Assembly: GCA_945831575.1 (NCBI GenBank)
Contig: CAMACX010000002.1
Span: forward strand, 85,459 to 149,458
Length of the DNA stretch: 64,000 nucleotides
Source: an uncultured Mediterranea sp.
GTDB taxonomy: Bacteria; Bacteroidota; Bacteroidia; Bacteroidales; Bacteroidaceae
Reading direction: 5' to 3'
This document shows, in pieces, positions 55,223-63,548 of this stretch. The number at the start of each line of letters is the position of its first letter. Position 1 is the first letter of the stretch. The notes beneath the pieces are model-generated. The model saw nothing but the letters and a program-made list of their open reading frames with translations. It ran no database searches and was not told the origin of the DNA. The translations under genes were made by a program, and so were the position numbers.

Positions 55223-56089
55223 CTACTTCTTGAGGAAGGCGAGTGACTGCTCAGCGTGGTACGAGGAGCGGACCAGGGGAGCGCTCTCTACCTGCTTGAA
55301 GCCTTTCTGCAAACCCAGCTCCTTGTAGCGCTTGAACTGCTCGGGGGTGACGTACTCGGCTACGTTGTAGTGGCGGTGCGAGGGCTGCAGGTACTGGCCG
55401 ATGGTGAGAATCTGGCAACCGATGGCACGGAGGTCGTCCATCAGTTCCTCCACCTCTTCGGGGGTCTCGCCCAGGCCCACCATGATGCCTGTCTTGCAGG
55501 TGATGCCACTCTGTGCAATCTGCTCAAGCACGCTGAGGCTGGTGTCGTAGCGGGCCACGCTCCGCACCTCGGGGGTGAGGCGGCGGATGGTCTCCATGTT
55601 GTGGGCAATGATGTGGGGCTGAGCGTCAATGACCTGCTGTACCAGTTCGCGGTGGCCCTGGAAGTCGGGTATCAGCACCTCTACGGTGGTGTCGGGGTTG
55701 GTCTGCTTGACCTCGCGGATGGTCTTCGCCCAATGGGCAGTGCCCAGGTCGGGCAGGTCGTCACGGTCCACACTGGTGATGACGGCGTGGCTCAGCTTCA
55801 TGAGCTGTACGCTGTGGGCCACGTGCTGCGGCTCGGCAGGGTCGAGGGGTAGGGGGCGGCCCGTCTGCGTGTTGCAGAAGCGGCAGCAGCGGGTGCAGAT
55901 GTTACCGCCAATCATGAAGGTGGCCGTGCCGCGTCCCCAGCATTCGCCCATGTTGGGGCAGCGCCCACTGCTGCAGATGGTGTGCAGGCAGTGGGACTCC
56001 ACGATGCGTTTCGTCTCGGTGTAGCGCTCATTGGCGCCGATGCTTATCTTCAGCCACTCGGGCTTGCGTACTCTTTGCTTGGGTTCCAT
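55223..56089 (-). CDS. lipA: Lipoyl synthase
   Basis: 288 residues, radical-SAM enzyme inserting two sulfurs into octanoyl groups of 2-oxoacid dehydrogenases. The auxiliary cluster motif CSSGRCPNMGECW (with preceding Cys) and the radical-SAM CxxxCxxC (CTRCCRFC) are seen, and the C-terminal RSSYHAE holds the conserved Arg-Ser-Ser ligand. 14 bases downstream of the DPP IV gene, probably the same transcript. Confidence 0.96.
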   Translation of the reverse strand: MEPKQRVRKPEWLKISIGANERYTETKRIVESHCLHTICSSGRCPNMGECWGRGTATFMIGGNICTRCCRFCNTQTGRPLPLDPAEPQHVAHSVQLMKLSHAVITSVDRDDLPDLGTAHWAKTIREVKQTNPDTTVEVLIPDFQGHRELVQQVIDAQPHIIAHNMETIRRLTPEVRSVARYDTSLSVLEQIAQSGITCKTGIMVGLGETPEEVEELMDDLRAIGCQILTIGQYLQPSHRHYNVAEYVTPEQFKRYKELGLQKGFKQVESAPLVRSSYHAEQSLAFLKK

Positions 56090-56103
56090 GTGTTGCAGTC
56101 TTA

Positions 56104-58317
56104 TTACTTTTTCAGTTCGCGGTCGAAGAAGCTGGTCAGGCGGTTGTAGAGGTGCAGACGGGTATTGCCACCGTAGATGCCGTGGTCACGGTTGGTGTAG
56201 AGCTGCATCTCGAAGGGCTTATTCAGTTGTACCAGCTGCTCGGCATATTCGGCGCAGTTCTGGAAGTGGACGTTGTCGTCGGCCATGCCATGCACGAGCA
56301 GGAGGCTGCCATGCAGCTGCTCAGCGCGGCTGAAGGTGGAGGTGAGGCGGTAGTTCTCGCTATTCTCCTTGGGTGTGCGCATGAAGCGTTCGCCGTAGAT
56401 GGTGTCGTAGTAGCCCCAGTCGGTGACGGCAGCCACGGCCACACCGGCGCGGAACACGGGACGCCCTTCGCTCATGCTCATCAGCGTCATGTAGCCACCG
56501 AAGCTCCAGCCCCAGATGCCGATGCGCTCCTTATCCACGTAGCGCTGCTGACCGAGCCAGAGGGCCGTCTCCACCTGGTCGCGTGCTTCGAGATAGCCCA
56601 GCTTGAGGTAGGTACACTTCGTGAACTGTGCTCCCCGGCCTCCTGTGCCGCGTCCATCCACACAGACCACGATGTAGCCTCTGGAGGCCATGTAGGTCTC
56701 CCAAGAGATGCCAAACTGGTCGAGCACCTGCTGCGAACCGGGGCCGCTGTACTGGTGCATCAGCACGGGGTACTTGCGGTTGGCATCAAAGTCGCAGGGC
56801 TTCATCATCCAGCCGTTGAGCTGCACGCCCTCGCCGGTGGTGAAGCTGAAGAACTCCTTCTGCGGCACGGCATACTGGGAGAGCTTGGCCTTGAGTGCGG
56901 CGTTGTCGAGCAGGGTGGTCAGCTCACGGCCGTTGCAGTCGTTGAGGGTGATGACCGTGGGGGTGGAGAGGTTCTGGAAACGGTTGACGTAGTACTTCAT
57001 GTCACTGCTGAAGATGGCGCTGTTGGTGCCCCGCTGGCTGCTCAGCTTGGTCTTGCGCCCCTTGCGGTCCACCTTGTAGATGGCCTTGCACATAGGGCTC
57101 TCCTCGTTGCTGGTGAAGTAGAAGCTGCCGTCGGCCTCGCTGTAGCCCAGGAAGTCGATGACCTCGTAGTTGCCGCTGGTGATGGGCTTCTGCTGCGTGC
57201 CCGTGAGCGAGCACCAGTAGAGGTGGCTGAAACCCGTGCGTTCGCTCAGGTAACTGAAGTGATCGTCGTAGAACTTGATCTGATTGAGCGCATTCTCGCT
57301 GATGTAGGTGTCGCTCTCGTCACGCAGCAGCTCCTTGCAGACAGTGCTCCGCGGGTTGGCCAGGAAGATGTTGAGCAGGTTCTGGTGGCGGTTGAGGGTG
57401 ACGATGGCCAGCTGGTCAGGGTTGCGGGTGAAGAAGATGCGGGGGATGTAGCCGTCGGCATCCAGGGGCACCTGCATCTTGCGCGTCACCTTGCTCTTGA
57501 TGTCAAAGGTGTGAACCGACACGGTGGAGTTGACCTCACCCGTCTTGGGGTATTTATAGGTATATTCGCCCGGGTACTTGGCCAGTGCCTCGTGGCGCGG
57601 AGCCGCTCCGGCAAAGAGGGGGAAGCTGTACATCGGCACCTGGCTCTCGTCCCAGCGGATGAAGGCGAGCATCTTGCTGTCGGCGCTGAACTCCAGGGCG
57701 CGGTTCATCGAGAACTCCTCCTCATAGACCCAGTCGGGGATGCCGTTGAGCACCTCGTTGCGCTTGCCGTCCTCCGTCACCTGGCTCTCGCTGTTGCCGT
57801 AGAGCAGCTTGACGAGGAAGATGTTGTTGTCGCGTACGAAGGCCACCATCGTGCCGTCGGGCGAGAAGACGGGAGCCTGTTGTGCTCCACCGTCGCTGAG
57901 CCGCTCCACCACGTTGTTGATGCGCCCCTCGCTGTTGCGCTTGAGGCTGTAGAGGTAGTGTTCGGCGGTGTAGGAGCGTCGGTAGATGTAACTGGTCTTG
58001 GTGGCGATGAGCAGCTTGCTGCCGTCGGGGGCAAAGCTGTAGCTGTCAAAGTGCTTGAAGGGGCATTCGCGGGCCGTGGCGGCATCAAAGAGCACCTCCA
58101 CCTGCTTGCCCGTCTTGAAGGAGTACTTCACTACCTGGGTGTGGTCGGCACTCATCTGCGTGTAGTGCTCGCCGTCGCCCGGTATGGGGAGGACGTTGGC
58201 AATGTTCTGGGGGTAGAATGCACCACCCACGACATCTTTGAGTTCAATCGCTTGCTGTCCGAATGCACCCATCAGCGTGCAAAGACAGAGTAAACAGGTA
58301 AGGGTTAATCGGGTCAT
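56104..58317 (-). CDS. Dipeptidyl peptidase IV (S9B)
   Basis: 737 residues. Signal peptide (MTRLTLTCLLCLCTLMGAFG), N-terminal eight-bladed propeller with the double-Glu motif (WVYEEEF) that fixes the peptide amino end, and a C-terminal alpha/beta hydrolase: Ser in GWSFGGYMTL, Asp in GMADDNVHF, His in NRDHGIYGG. It removes X-Pro or X-Ala dipeptides in the periplasm. Followed closely by lipA. Confidence 0.95.
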   Translation of the reverse strand: MTRLTLTCLLCLCTLMGAFGQQAIELKDVVGGAFYPQNIANVLPIPGDGEHYTQMSADHTQVVKYSFKTGKQVEVLFDAATARECPFKHFDSYSFAPDGSKLLIATKTSYIYRRSYTAEHYLYSLKRNSEGRINNVVERLSDGGAQQAPVFSPDGTMVAFVRDNNIFLVKLLYGNSESQVTEDGKRNEVLNGIPDWVYEEEFSMNRALEFSADSKMLAFIRWDESQVPMYSFPLFAGAAPRHEALAKYPGEYTYKYPKTGEVNSTVSVHTFDIKSKVTRKMQVPLDADGYIPRIFFTRNPDQLAIVTLNRHQNLLNIFLANPRSTVCKELLRDESDTYISENALNQIKFYDDHFSYLSERTGFSHLYWCSLTGTQQKPITSGNYEVIDFLGYSEADGSFYFTSNEESPMCKAIYKVDRKGRKTKLSSQRGTNSAIFSSDMKYYVNRFQNLSTPTVITLNDCNGRELTTLLDNAALKAKLSQYAVPQKEFFSFTTGEGVQLNGWMMKPCDFDANRKYPVLMHQYSGPGSQQVLDQFGISWETYMASRGYIVVCVDGRGTGGRGAQFTKCTYLKLGYLEARDQVETALWLGQQRYVDKERIGIWGWSFGGYMTLMSMSEGRPVFRAGVAVAAVTDWGYYDTIYGERFMRTPKENSENYRLTSTFSRAEQLHGSLLLVHGMADDNVHFQNCAEYAEQLVQLNKPFEMQLYTNRDHGIYGGNTRLHLYNRLTSFFDRELKK

Positions 58318-58319
58318 TT

Positions 58320-58434
58320 TTAATTAGTGATTAATGATTAATGATTAGTGATTAATGATTAATGATTAATGATTAGGGATTAGTGATTAGGGTGATTTGG
58401 CTTGTTTAATCACTAAACACTAATCACTAATCAC
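58320..58434 (-). repeat. Decamer repeat track (TTAGTGATTA / TTAATGATTA) with inverted copies
   Basis: About seven plus-strand units between 58321 and 58392, then inverted copies (TAATCACTAAACACTAATCA at 58408-58427 and on), which together can fold into a long hairpin. It fills the gap beyond the ClC stop codon and before DPP IV. Confidence 0.85.
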
Positions 58435-58446
58435 CATAAACTTCGT

Positions 58447-60273
58447 TTATTCGTCGCTGAAGTGTACGAGCACCTGTCGGTAGTTGTTGAATATCTTCGA
58501 CTTGGAGATGAAGCCCAGGTAGCGGCCCTCTTCATCGACCACGGGGAGGTTCCAGGCCTTGGTGTCGTCAAAGACCTGCATCACCTGCTCCATGCTGTCG
58601 GTGTTGTGGAGCCGGGCAGGGGGAGAGGTCATGAATTTGCCCACCGTGAAGCGGTGGTAGAGCTCCTGACGGAACATAATGTTGCGTATGTCGTCGAGCA
58701 GCACGATGCCGATGAGCTTCTCCTGCGCATCGGTCACGGGGAAGACGTTGCGCTTCGTGGCCGAGATGGCGTGTACCAGTTGCCCCAGGTCCATCTCGGG
58801 GTGTACCACCTGGAAGTCCTTCTCCACCACGTGCTCCATCTTCATCAGCGTCAGTACGGCGCGGTCCTTGTGGTGCGTCAGCAGCTGCCCCTTCTTGGCC
58901 AGACGCATGGAGTAGATGCTGTGGGGCTCAAAGGCGATGATGGTGAGGTAGGAGCTTACGCTGACGATCATAAGCGGCAGGAAGAGGTCGTAGCCACCCG
59001 TCAGCTCGGCGATGAGGAAGACTCCTGTGAGGGGGGCGTGCATCACACCGCTCATCACGCCGGCCATGCCCATCAGGGCAAAGTTCTTCTCCGGCAGGTA
59101 GGTCGTGGCATCAAAGTCGTTGCTGAAATGGGCAAAGACGAAGCCTGCGATGCACCCCAGATAGAGTGAGGGGGCAAAGATACCGCCGCAGCCACCGCCG
59201 CCGTTGGTGGCGCTGGAGGCAAACACCTTGAAGAGGATGATGAGCAGCAGATAGACTAGCAGCCACTGGCCGTGACCGTAGAAGAAGGAGTTGTTCATCA
59301 CCGTGTCCCACTCACTGGTATTGGTGCCGTTGAGCAGCAGCTCGATGGTGTCGTAGCCTTCACCGTAGAGCGGGGGAAAGAGGAAGATGAGCACGCTCAG
59401 CATCCCTCCGCCCAGGGCCAGCTTCTTGTAGGGGTTGCCCAGGCGGCCAAAGATGCCCTCCACCGCATTCATGGCGCGGGTGAAGTAGAGCGACACCAGT
59501 CCGCAGAAGATGCCCAGCAGGATCACGTAGGGGATGCGCTCCAGCTCAAAGGCCTGGTCGAGGTGAAACTTAAACATGGCATCCGTCCCCGTCGTGATGT
59601 AGCTCACCGTGGCTGCCGTCACCGCCGAGATGAGCAGCGGAAGCAGCGAGGTCATCGTCAGGTCAATCATCAGCACCTCCAGTGTGAAGACCAGTCCTGC
59701 AATGGGGGCCTTGAAGATACCGGCCACGGCTCCTGCGGCACCGCAGCCCACGAGCAGCATCAGCGTGCGGTGCTCCATCTTGAAGAGGCTGCCCAGGTTG
59801 CTGCCGATGGCCGAACCGGTGAGCACGATGGGTGCCTCGGCTCCCACCGAACCGCCGAATCCGATGGTGATCGAACTGGCTATCACACTGCTCCACGTGT
59901 TGTGCCGCTTGATGCGCCCCTGTCGGCGCGAGATGGCATAGAGGATTTTCGTCACTCCGTGGCCGATGTCATCCTTCACGATGCGGCGCACGAAGAGACC
60001 GGCCAGGAAGATACCCACTACGGGATAGACCAGGTAGAGGTAGTTGGCCTCCGTCGTATCAAAGTTTTCCGTGAGGAAATTCTGTATCCAGTGGATGAGC
60101 ATCTTCAGTATCAGCGCCGCAAAGGCGGTGAATATGCCCACCAGAAAGCTCAGTATGAGGATGAACCGCTTCTCCTTGATGTGGCGTTCGCGCCACACGA
60201 TGAAGCGCCTCAGCCCCTCCTTAGGCTCAGTCTTCATCCTCTTTAGGATAGAGTATAGTGTAAATTTCTGCAT
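58447..60273 (-). CDS. ClC-family chloride channel/transporter with CBS pair
   Basis: 608 residues from ATG 60273 (ATG 60237 is an alternative). About ten or more membrane helices (~35-430), then two CBS domains (~465-600). Selectivity motifs: GSVGAEAP (gating Glu E146) and GGCGGIFAPSL. In the helix equivalent to the CLC-ec1 proton glutamate, the sequence is AGLVFTLEV: E199 matches E202 but V200 replaces E203, as in channel-type CLCs. Downstream of the threonylcarbamoyl-AMP synthase gene by 56 bases. Confidence 0.92.
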   Translation of the reverse strand: MQKFTLYSILKRMKTEPKEGLRRFIVWRERHIKEKRFILILSFLVGIFTAFAALILKMLIHWIQNFLTENFDTTEANYLYLVYPVVGIFLAGLFVRRIVKDDIGHGVTKILYAISRRQGRIKRHNTWSSVIASSITIGFGGSVGAEAPIVLTGSAIGSNLGSLFKMEHRTLMLLVGCGAAGAVAGIFKAPIAGLVFTLEVLMIDLTMTSLLPLLISAVTAATVSYITTGTDAMFKFHLDQAFELERIPYVILLGIFCGLVSLYFTRAMNAVEGIFGRLGNPYKKLALGGGMLSVLIFLFPPLYGEGYDTIELLLNGTNTSEWDTVMNNSFFYGHGQWLLVYLLLIILFKVFASSATNGGGGCGGIFAPSLYLGCIAGFVFAHFSNDFDATTYLPEKNFALMGMAGVMSGVMHAPLTGVFLIAELTGGYDLFLPLMIVSVSSYLTIIAFEPHSIYSMRLAKKGQLLTHHKDRAVLTLMKMEHVVEKDFQVVHPEMDLGQLVHAISATKRNVFPVTDAQEKLIGIVLLDDIRNIMFRQELYHRFTVGKFMTSPPARLHNTDSMEQVMQVFDDTKAWNLPVVDEEGRYLGFISKSKIFNNYRQVLVHFSDE

Positions 60274-60329
60274 GATGTGCTTGGTTAGTATGTAGGCTTG
60301 GTCTTCTCTATTGGTGCAGGCCTCCGGGG

Positions 60330-60929
60330 CTACTCGCGGATGATGCGCACCTCCCCTTTGGCTCCTAGCTTGATGATGCTCGACGGGGCTGCCTGGGCCG
60401 TCTCCTCGCGGCGGAAGTCCACGATGTAATCTACCGCCTCCTTCACCTCCTCGCTGATGTCTGCGTAGGTGCGTGGTGAGGGGGAGCCGCTGATGTTGGC
60501 CGAGGTCGATACGATGGCCTTGCGGAAGCGCTGGCAGAGCTGCTGCGAGAAGTGCTCACGGGTCACCCGGATGCCCACGCTGCCATCTTCGGCCAGCAGG
60601 TTGGGGGCCAGGTTGCGTGCGTGGTCGTAGATGATGGTGAGCGGCTTGTTGGCCAGCTCGATGAGGTCCCACGCCACGTCGGGCACCTCGCTCACGTAGA
60701 AGTCCACCTTCACGGCACTGTCCACGAGCACCAGCAGTGCCTTGCTGTCGGTCCGCTGCTTGATCTCATAGACACGCTTTACCGCCTCGGCGTTGGTGGC
60801 ATCGCAGCCGATGCCCCATATCGTGTCCGTGGGGTAGAGGATGACTCCGCCCCGTGCCATCACGTCGCAGGCCTTCTTGACCTCTTCCCTCAGCTTGCTT
60901 TTTAGTTCATTGCTTGCATCTTCCTTCAT
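60330..60929 (-). CDS. L-threonylcarbamoyladenylate synthase (Sua5/YrdC family)
   Basis: 199 residues from ATG 60929; the open frame runs on to 61025 but a full promoter lies inside that part. Makes threonylcarbamoyl-AMP for the t6A37 modification of ANN-decoding tRNAs. Motifs: GGVILYPTDTIWGIGCDATN, KQRTDSKALLVLV and STSANISGSP. YrdC domain only; the Sua5 C-terminal domain is absent. Confidence 0.94.
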   Translation of the reverse strand: MKEDASNELKSKLREEVKKACDVMARGGVILYPTDTIWGIGCDATNAEAVKRVYEIKQRTDSKALLVLVDSAVKVDFYVSEVPDVAWDLIELANKPLTIIYDHARNLAPNLLAEDGSVGIRVTREHFSQQLCQRFRKAIVSTSANISGSPSPRTYADISEEVKEAVDYIVDFRREETAQAAPSSIIKLGAKGEVRIIRE

Positions 60930-60958
60930 AATCTGCTCAAAGGATTTAAAATCACTCG

Positions 60959-60990
60959 CAAAGATACAACTTTTCCCGCAAAGTACCAAA
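60959..60990 (-). promoter_or_regulatory. Promoter for the threonylcarbamoyl-AMP synthase-ClC unit
   Basis: Minus strand TTTG at 60990-60987, spacer 20, TATCTTTG at 60966-60959; 29 bases before the ATG. Confidence 0.75.
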
Positions 60991-61080
60991 TATATCCGGG
61001 GGATAAAGTTGTTTTCGCACATCATCTGGATTTCTGTGGTTGTGACGATGATTGTCCAGGCTCGCTATATGGCAACAGAA

Positions 61081-61111
61081 AGGGGGACGAGCTTCACAGC
61101 CCGTCCCCCTC
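61081..61111 (-). terminator. Terminator of gdhA
   Basis: GGGGGACG (61082-61089) pairs with CGTCCCCC (61102-61109); on the minus strand the stem is followed by TTTCTGTT. 94 bases beyond the gdhA stop. Confidence 0.75.
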
Positions 61112-61204
61112 AACATTTCAAAATCTATGCTCTTATACTATTGTTTCAGACTTCTGTCTGTCATTAGACTTATGTCTGTTATTAAGTATTGACTCGTACT
61201 CATC

Positions 61205-62542
61205 TTATACGATGCCCTGAGCCATCATGGCCTTGGCCACCTTCATGAAGCCGGCGATGTTGGCACCCTTCACGTAGTTGACGTAGCCGTCGGGTTCGGT
61301 GCCGTACTTCACGCAGTTCTCGTGGATGTTCTCCATGATGTAGTGCAGTTTGGCATCCACCTCTTCGCTGCTCCAGGAGAGGCGCTCGGAGTTCTGCGTC
61401 ATCTCCAGGCCCGATACCGATACACCACCGGCATTGGAAGCCTTGCCCGGGGCGTAAAGAATCTTCGCTTCCTGGAAGACCTTGATGGCTTCGGGCGTAG
61501 AGGGCATGTTGGCTCCCTCGCTCACGGCGATTACGCCGTTGGCCACCAGCTGGCGGGCCTGGTCACCGTTGAGCTCGTTCTGCGTAGCGCAGGGCAGGGC
61601 GATGTCGGCCTTCTCTCCCCAGGGCTTTGCACCCTCCACGTACTTCACGCCGGGGTACTGCTCTGCGTATTCGCGGATGCGGCCACGGTAGAGGTTCTTC
61701 AGCTCCATGATGTAGTCGAGCTTCTCGCGGTCGATGCCTTCGGGGTCATAGACGTAGCCGTCGGAGTCGCTCATGGTCAGCACCTTGCCGCCCATCTGGA
61801 GCACCTTCTCGGCGGTATATTGGGCCACGTTGCCGGCGCCCGAGATGAGCACCGTCTTGCCCTGCAGGTCCATGCCGCGTGTCTTGAGCATCTCCAGAAG
61901 GAAATAGACGTTACCGTAGCCCGTAGCTTCGGGACGGATGAGCGAACCGCCAAATTCGCGGCCCTTGCCGGTGAGCACGCCGCTGAACTCACGCGTCAGC
62001 TTCTTGTACATGCCAAACATGTAGCCCACTTCGCGGCCACCTACGCCGATGTCACCGGCAGGTACGTCCACGTCGGGACCGATATGGCGCCACAGCTCCA
62101 GCATGAAGGCCTGGCAGAAGCGCATCACCTCGGCGTTGCTCTTGCCACGGGGCGAGAAGTCGGATCCGCCCTTGCCGCCACCCATCGGGAGCGTGGTGAG
62201 TGAATTCTTGAAGGTCTGCTCGAAGGCCAGGAACTTCAGGATGCCCAGGTTGACTGAGGCATGGAAGCGGATACCGCCCTTGTAGGGGCCGATGGCGTTG
62301 TTGTGCTGCACGCGGTAACCCATGTTGGTGCGTACGTTGCCCTGGTCATCCACCCAAGTCACGCGGAATTGATATACGCGGTCGGGGATGCAAAGGCGCT
62401 CTATCAGGTTGGCCTTGTCAAATTCGGGATGTTTGTTGTACTCTTCTTCGATGGTTCCTAAAACCTCTTCTACTGCTTGATGATACTCGGGCTCTCCTGG
62501 AAACCGTCTTTTCAAATCTTCTAATACGTTAGCTGCATTCAT
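61205..62542 (-). CDS. gdhA: NADP-specific glutamate dehydrogenase
   Basis: 445 residues, hexameric anabolic type, aminating 2-oxoglutarate; the main ammonium-assimilating enzyme of many Bacteroides. Catalytic Lys in LPMGGGKGGSDF, substrate region RYQV-like GGIRFHASVNLG, Rossmann motif ISGAGNVAQYTAEK, and SLIRPEATGYG. Own promoter and terminator. Confidence 0.96.
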   Translation of the reverse strand: MNAANVLEDLKRRFPGEPEYHQAVEEVLGTIEEEYNKHPEFDKANLIERLCIPDRVYQFRVTWVDDQGNVRTNMGYRVQHNNAIGPYKGGIRFHASVNLGILKFLAFEQTFKNSLTTLPMGGGKGGSDFSPRGKSNAEVMRFCQAFMLELWRHIGPDVDVPAGDIGVGGREVGYMFGMYKKLTREFSGVLTGKGREFGGSLIRPEATGYGNVYFLLEMLKTRGMDLQGKTVLISGAGNVAQYTAEKVLQMGGKVLTMSDSDGYVYDPEGIDREKLDYIMELKNLYRGRIREYAEQYPGVKYVEGAKPWGEKADIALPCATQNELNGDQARQLVANGVIAVSEGANMPSTPEAIKVFQEAKILYAPGKASNAGGVSVSGLEMTQNSERLSWSSEEVDAKLHYIMENIHENCVKYGTEPDGYVNYVKGANIAGFMKVAKAMMAQGIV

Positions 62543-62640
62543 AATCTTATTCTATTCTTTTGTTTGATTGAACTATTTCGTTATTCTTTCTCTATCGTAA
62601 AAACAGGCTTTTGATGTTGCTGTTTCTTCGTTTGCGGTTG

Positions 62641-62671
62641 CAAAAGTACATAGAAAATTCAAACTAGCAAA
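62641..62671 (-). promoter_or_regulatory. Promoter for gdhA
   Basis: Minus strand TTTG at 62671-62668, spacer 19, TACTTTTG at 62648-62641. It lies 98 bases before the ATG, leaving a leader in which no known element is seen. Confidence 0.7.
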
Positions 62672-62794
62672 CAATTTATAAAGAAAATGCACGAAAATGA
62701 TGAAAATTGTAATTTATGCATCTTTATGCAGGGCTTTCAGAGTGAGATGGGAGGGCGATAGGTTCATCCTAAAAGCTGTATGAGGCCCCCAAAA

Positions 62795-62830
62795 AAAAAG
62801 AGTCAGGAGAGGGCGCTCCTGACTCTTTTT
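62795..62830. terminator. Strong bidirectional terminator
   Basis: AAAAAGAGTCAGGAG (62795-62809) pairs perfectly with CTCCTGACTCTTTTT (62816-62830); T-runs on both strands. Ends the FKBP transcript. Confidence 0.9.
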
Positions 62831-62856
62831 AGGAAGTGTGTTGCAATAGTAGGTTC

Positions 62857-63483
62857 TTACTCCAGCGTGACGGCTACCAGCTCGACATCGAAGGTCAGGG
62901 CGGAGTAGCCGGGGATGCTGCCGCTGCCCGAGGTGCCGTAGGCGCAGGTGTGGGGGATGTAGAGCATCCACCGTTCGCCGGTGCGCATCAGCTGCAGGGC
63001 GGAGGTCCAACCGCTGATGACCTGCGATACGCCAAACTCAGTGGGTGAGTCGGTGGCTTGCGGCAACCGCTCATCGGGGTTAATGCTACCCTGATAGGTC
63101 GCAGGGAAGCCGGTGAAGTTGCCGTCGAAGCGGGTACCGTTGATCAGCGTGCCGTAGTAGAATGTGGCTACCTGCTCTGTGTAGAGGGGGCGGCGCCCTT
63201 CGGGCACGGCGCGGAGCTTCTTGCAGTAGATATAGCACTCCTCCTCGTTGGTGCTAGCTGCGGGCACGTAGATGGAGAAGAGCTGACCCACGGGCATCTG
63301 GTCGGCCTGCTCGATGGTGGCCGCATTGACCTGTCCCGTCAGGGTGCGGATAGAGTCGATGAACGCCTCGTTGCGCTCCTGCCAGTTGTCGTAGGCAGTC
63401 GGTTCGGACACCTCATCGCAGGCGCTCAACAGGGCCGTACCCCCAAGTACTAAGGCCACTATCCAGGAATAGATTTGCTTCAT
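62857..63483 (-). CDS. FKBP-type peptidyl-prolyl cis-trans isomerase lipoprotein
   Basis: 208 residues. Lipobox LSAC (Cys22), an ~80-residue helical leader, then an FKBP domain (~100-208): VATFYYGTLINGTRFDGN, VISGWTSALQLMRTGERWMLYIPHTCAYGTSGSG, IPGYSALTFDVELV. The binding-pocket residues are mostly kept (Trp, Tyr, Phe). Likely a periplasmic or outer-membrane folding helper. 65 bases downstream of the glycyl-tRNA synthetase gene. Confidence 0.92.
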   Translation of the reverse strand: MKQIYSWIVALVLGGTALLSACDEVSEPTAYDNWQERNEAFIDSIRTLTGQVNAATIEQADQMPVGQLFSIYVPAASTNEEECYIYCKKLRAVPEGRRPLYTEQVATFYYGTLINGTRFDGNFTGFPATYQGSINPDERLPQATDSPTEFGVSQVISGWTSALQLMRTGERWMLYIPHTCAYGTSGSGSIPGYSALTFDVELVAVTLE

Positions 63484-63548
63484 TTTGATGATTAATGTTA
63501 CGGGTTATCAGTGGTTCCTAAATAATAAATCATATATTCACTCCCCTA

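Noticed and set aside
56152-58293. 713-codon open frame antisense to DPP IV
   Set aside because: Compositional shadow; the opposite strand holds the complete protease with its Ser-Asp-His triad.
60930-61025. Extended N-terminus of the threonylcarbamoyl-AMP synthase
   Set aside because: It contains a full TTTG-N20-TATCTTTG promoter, so translation must start downstream.
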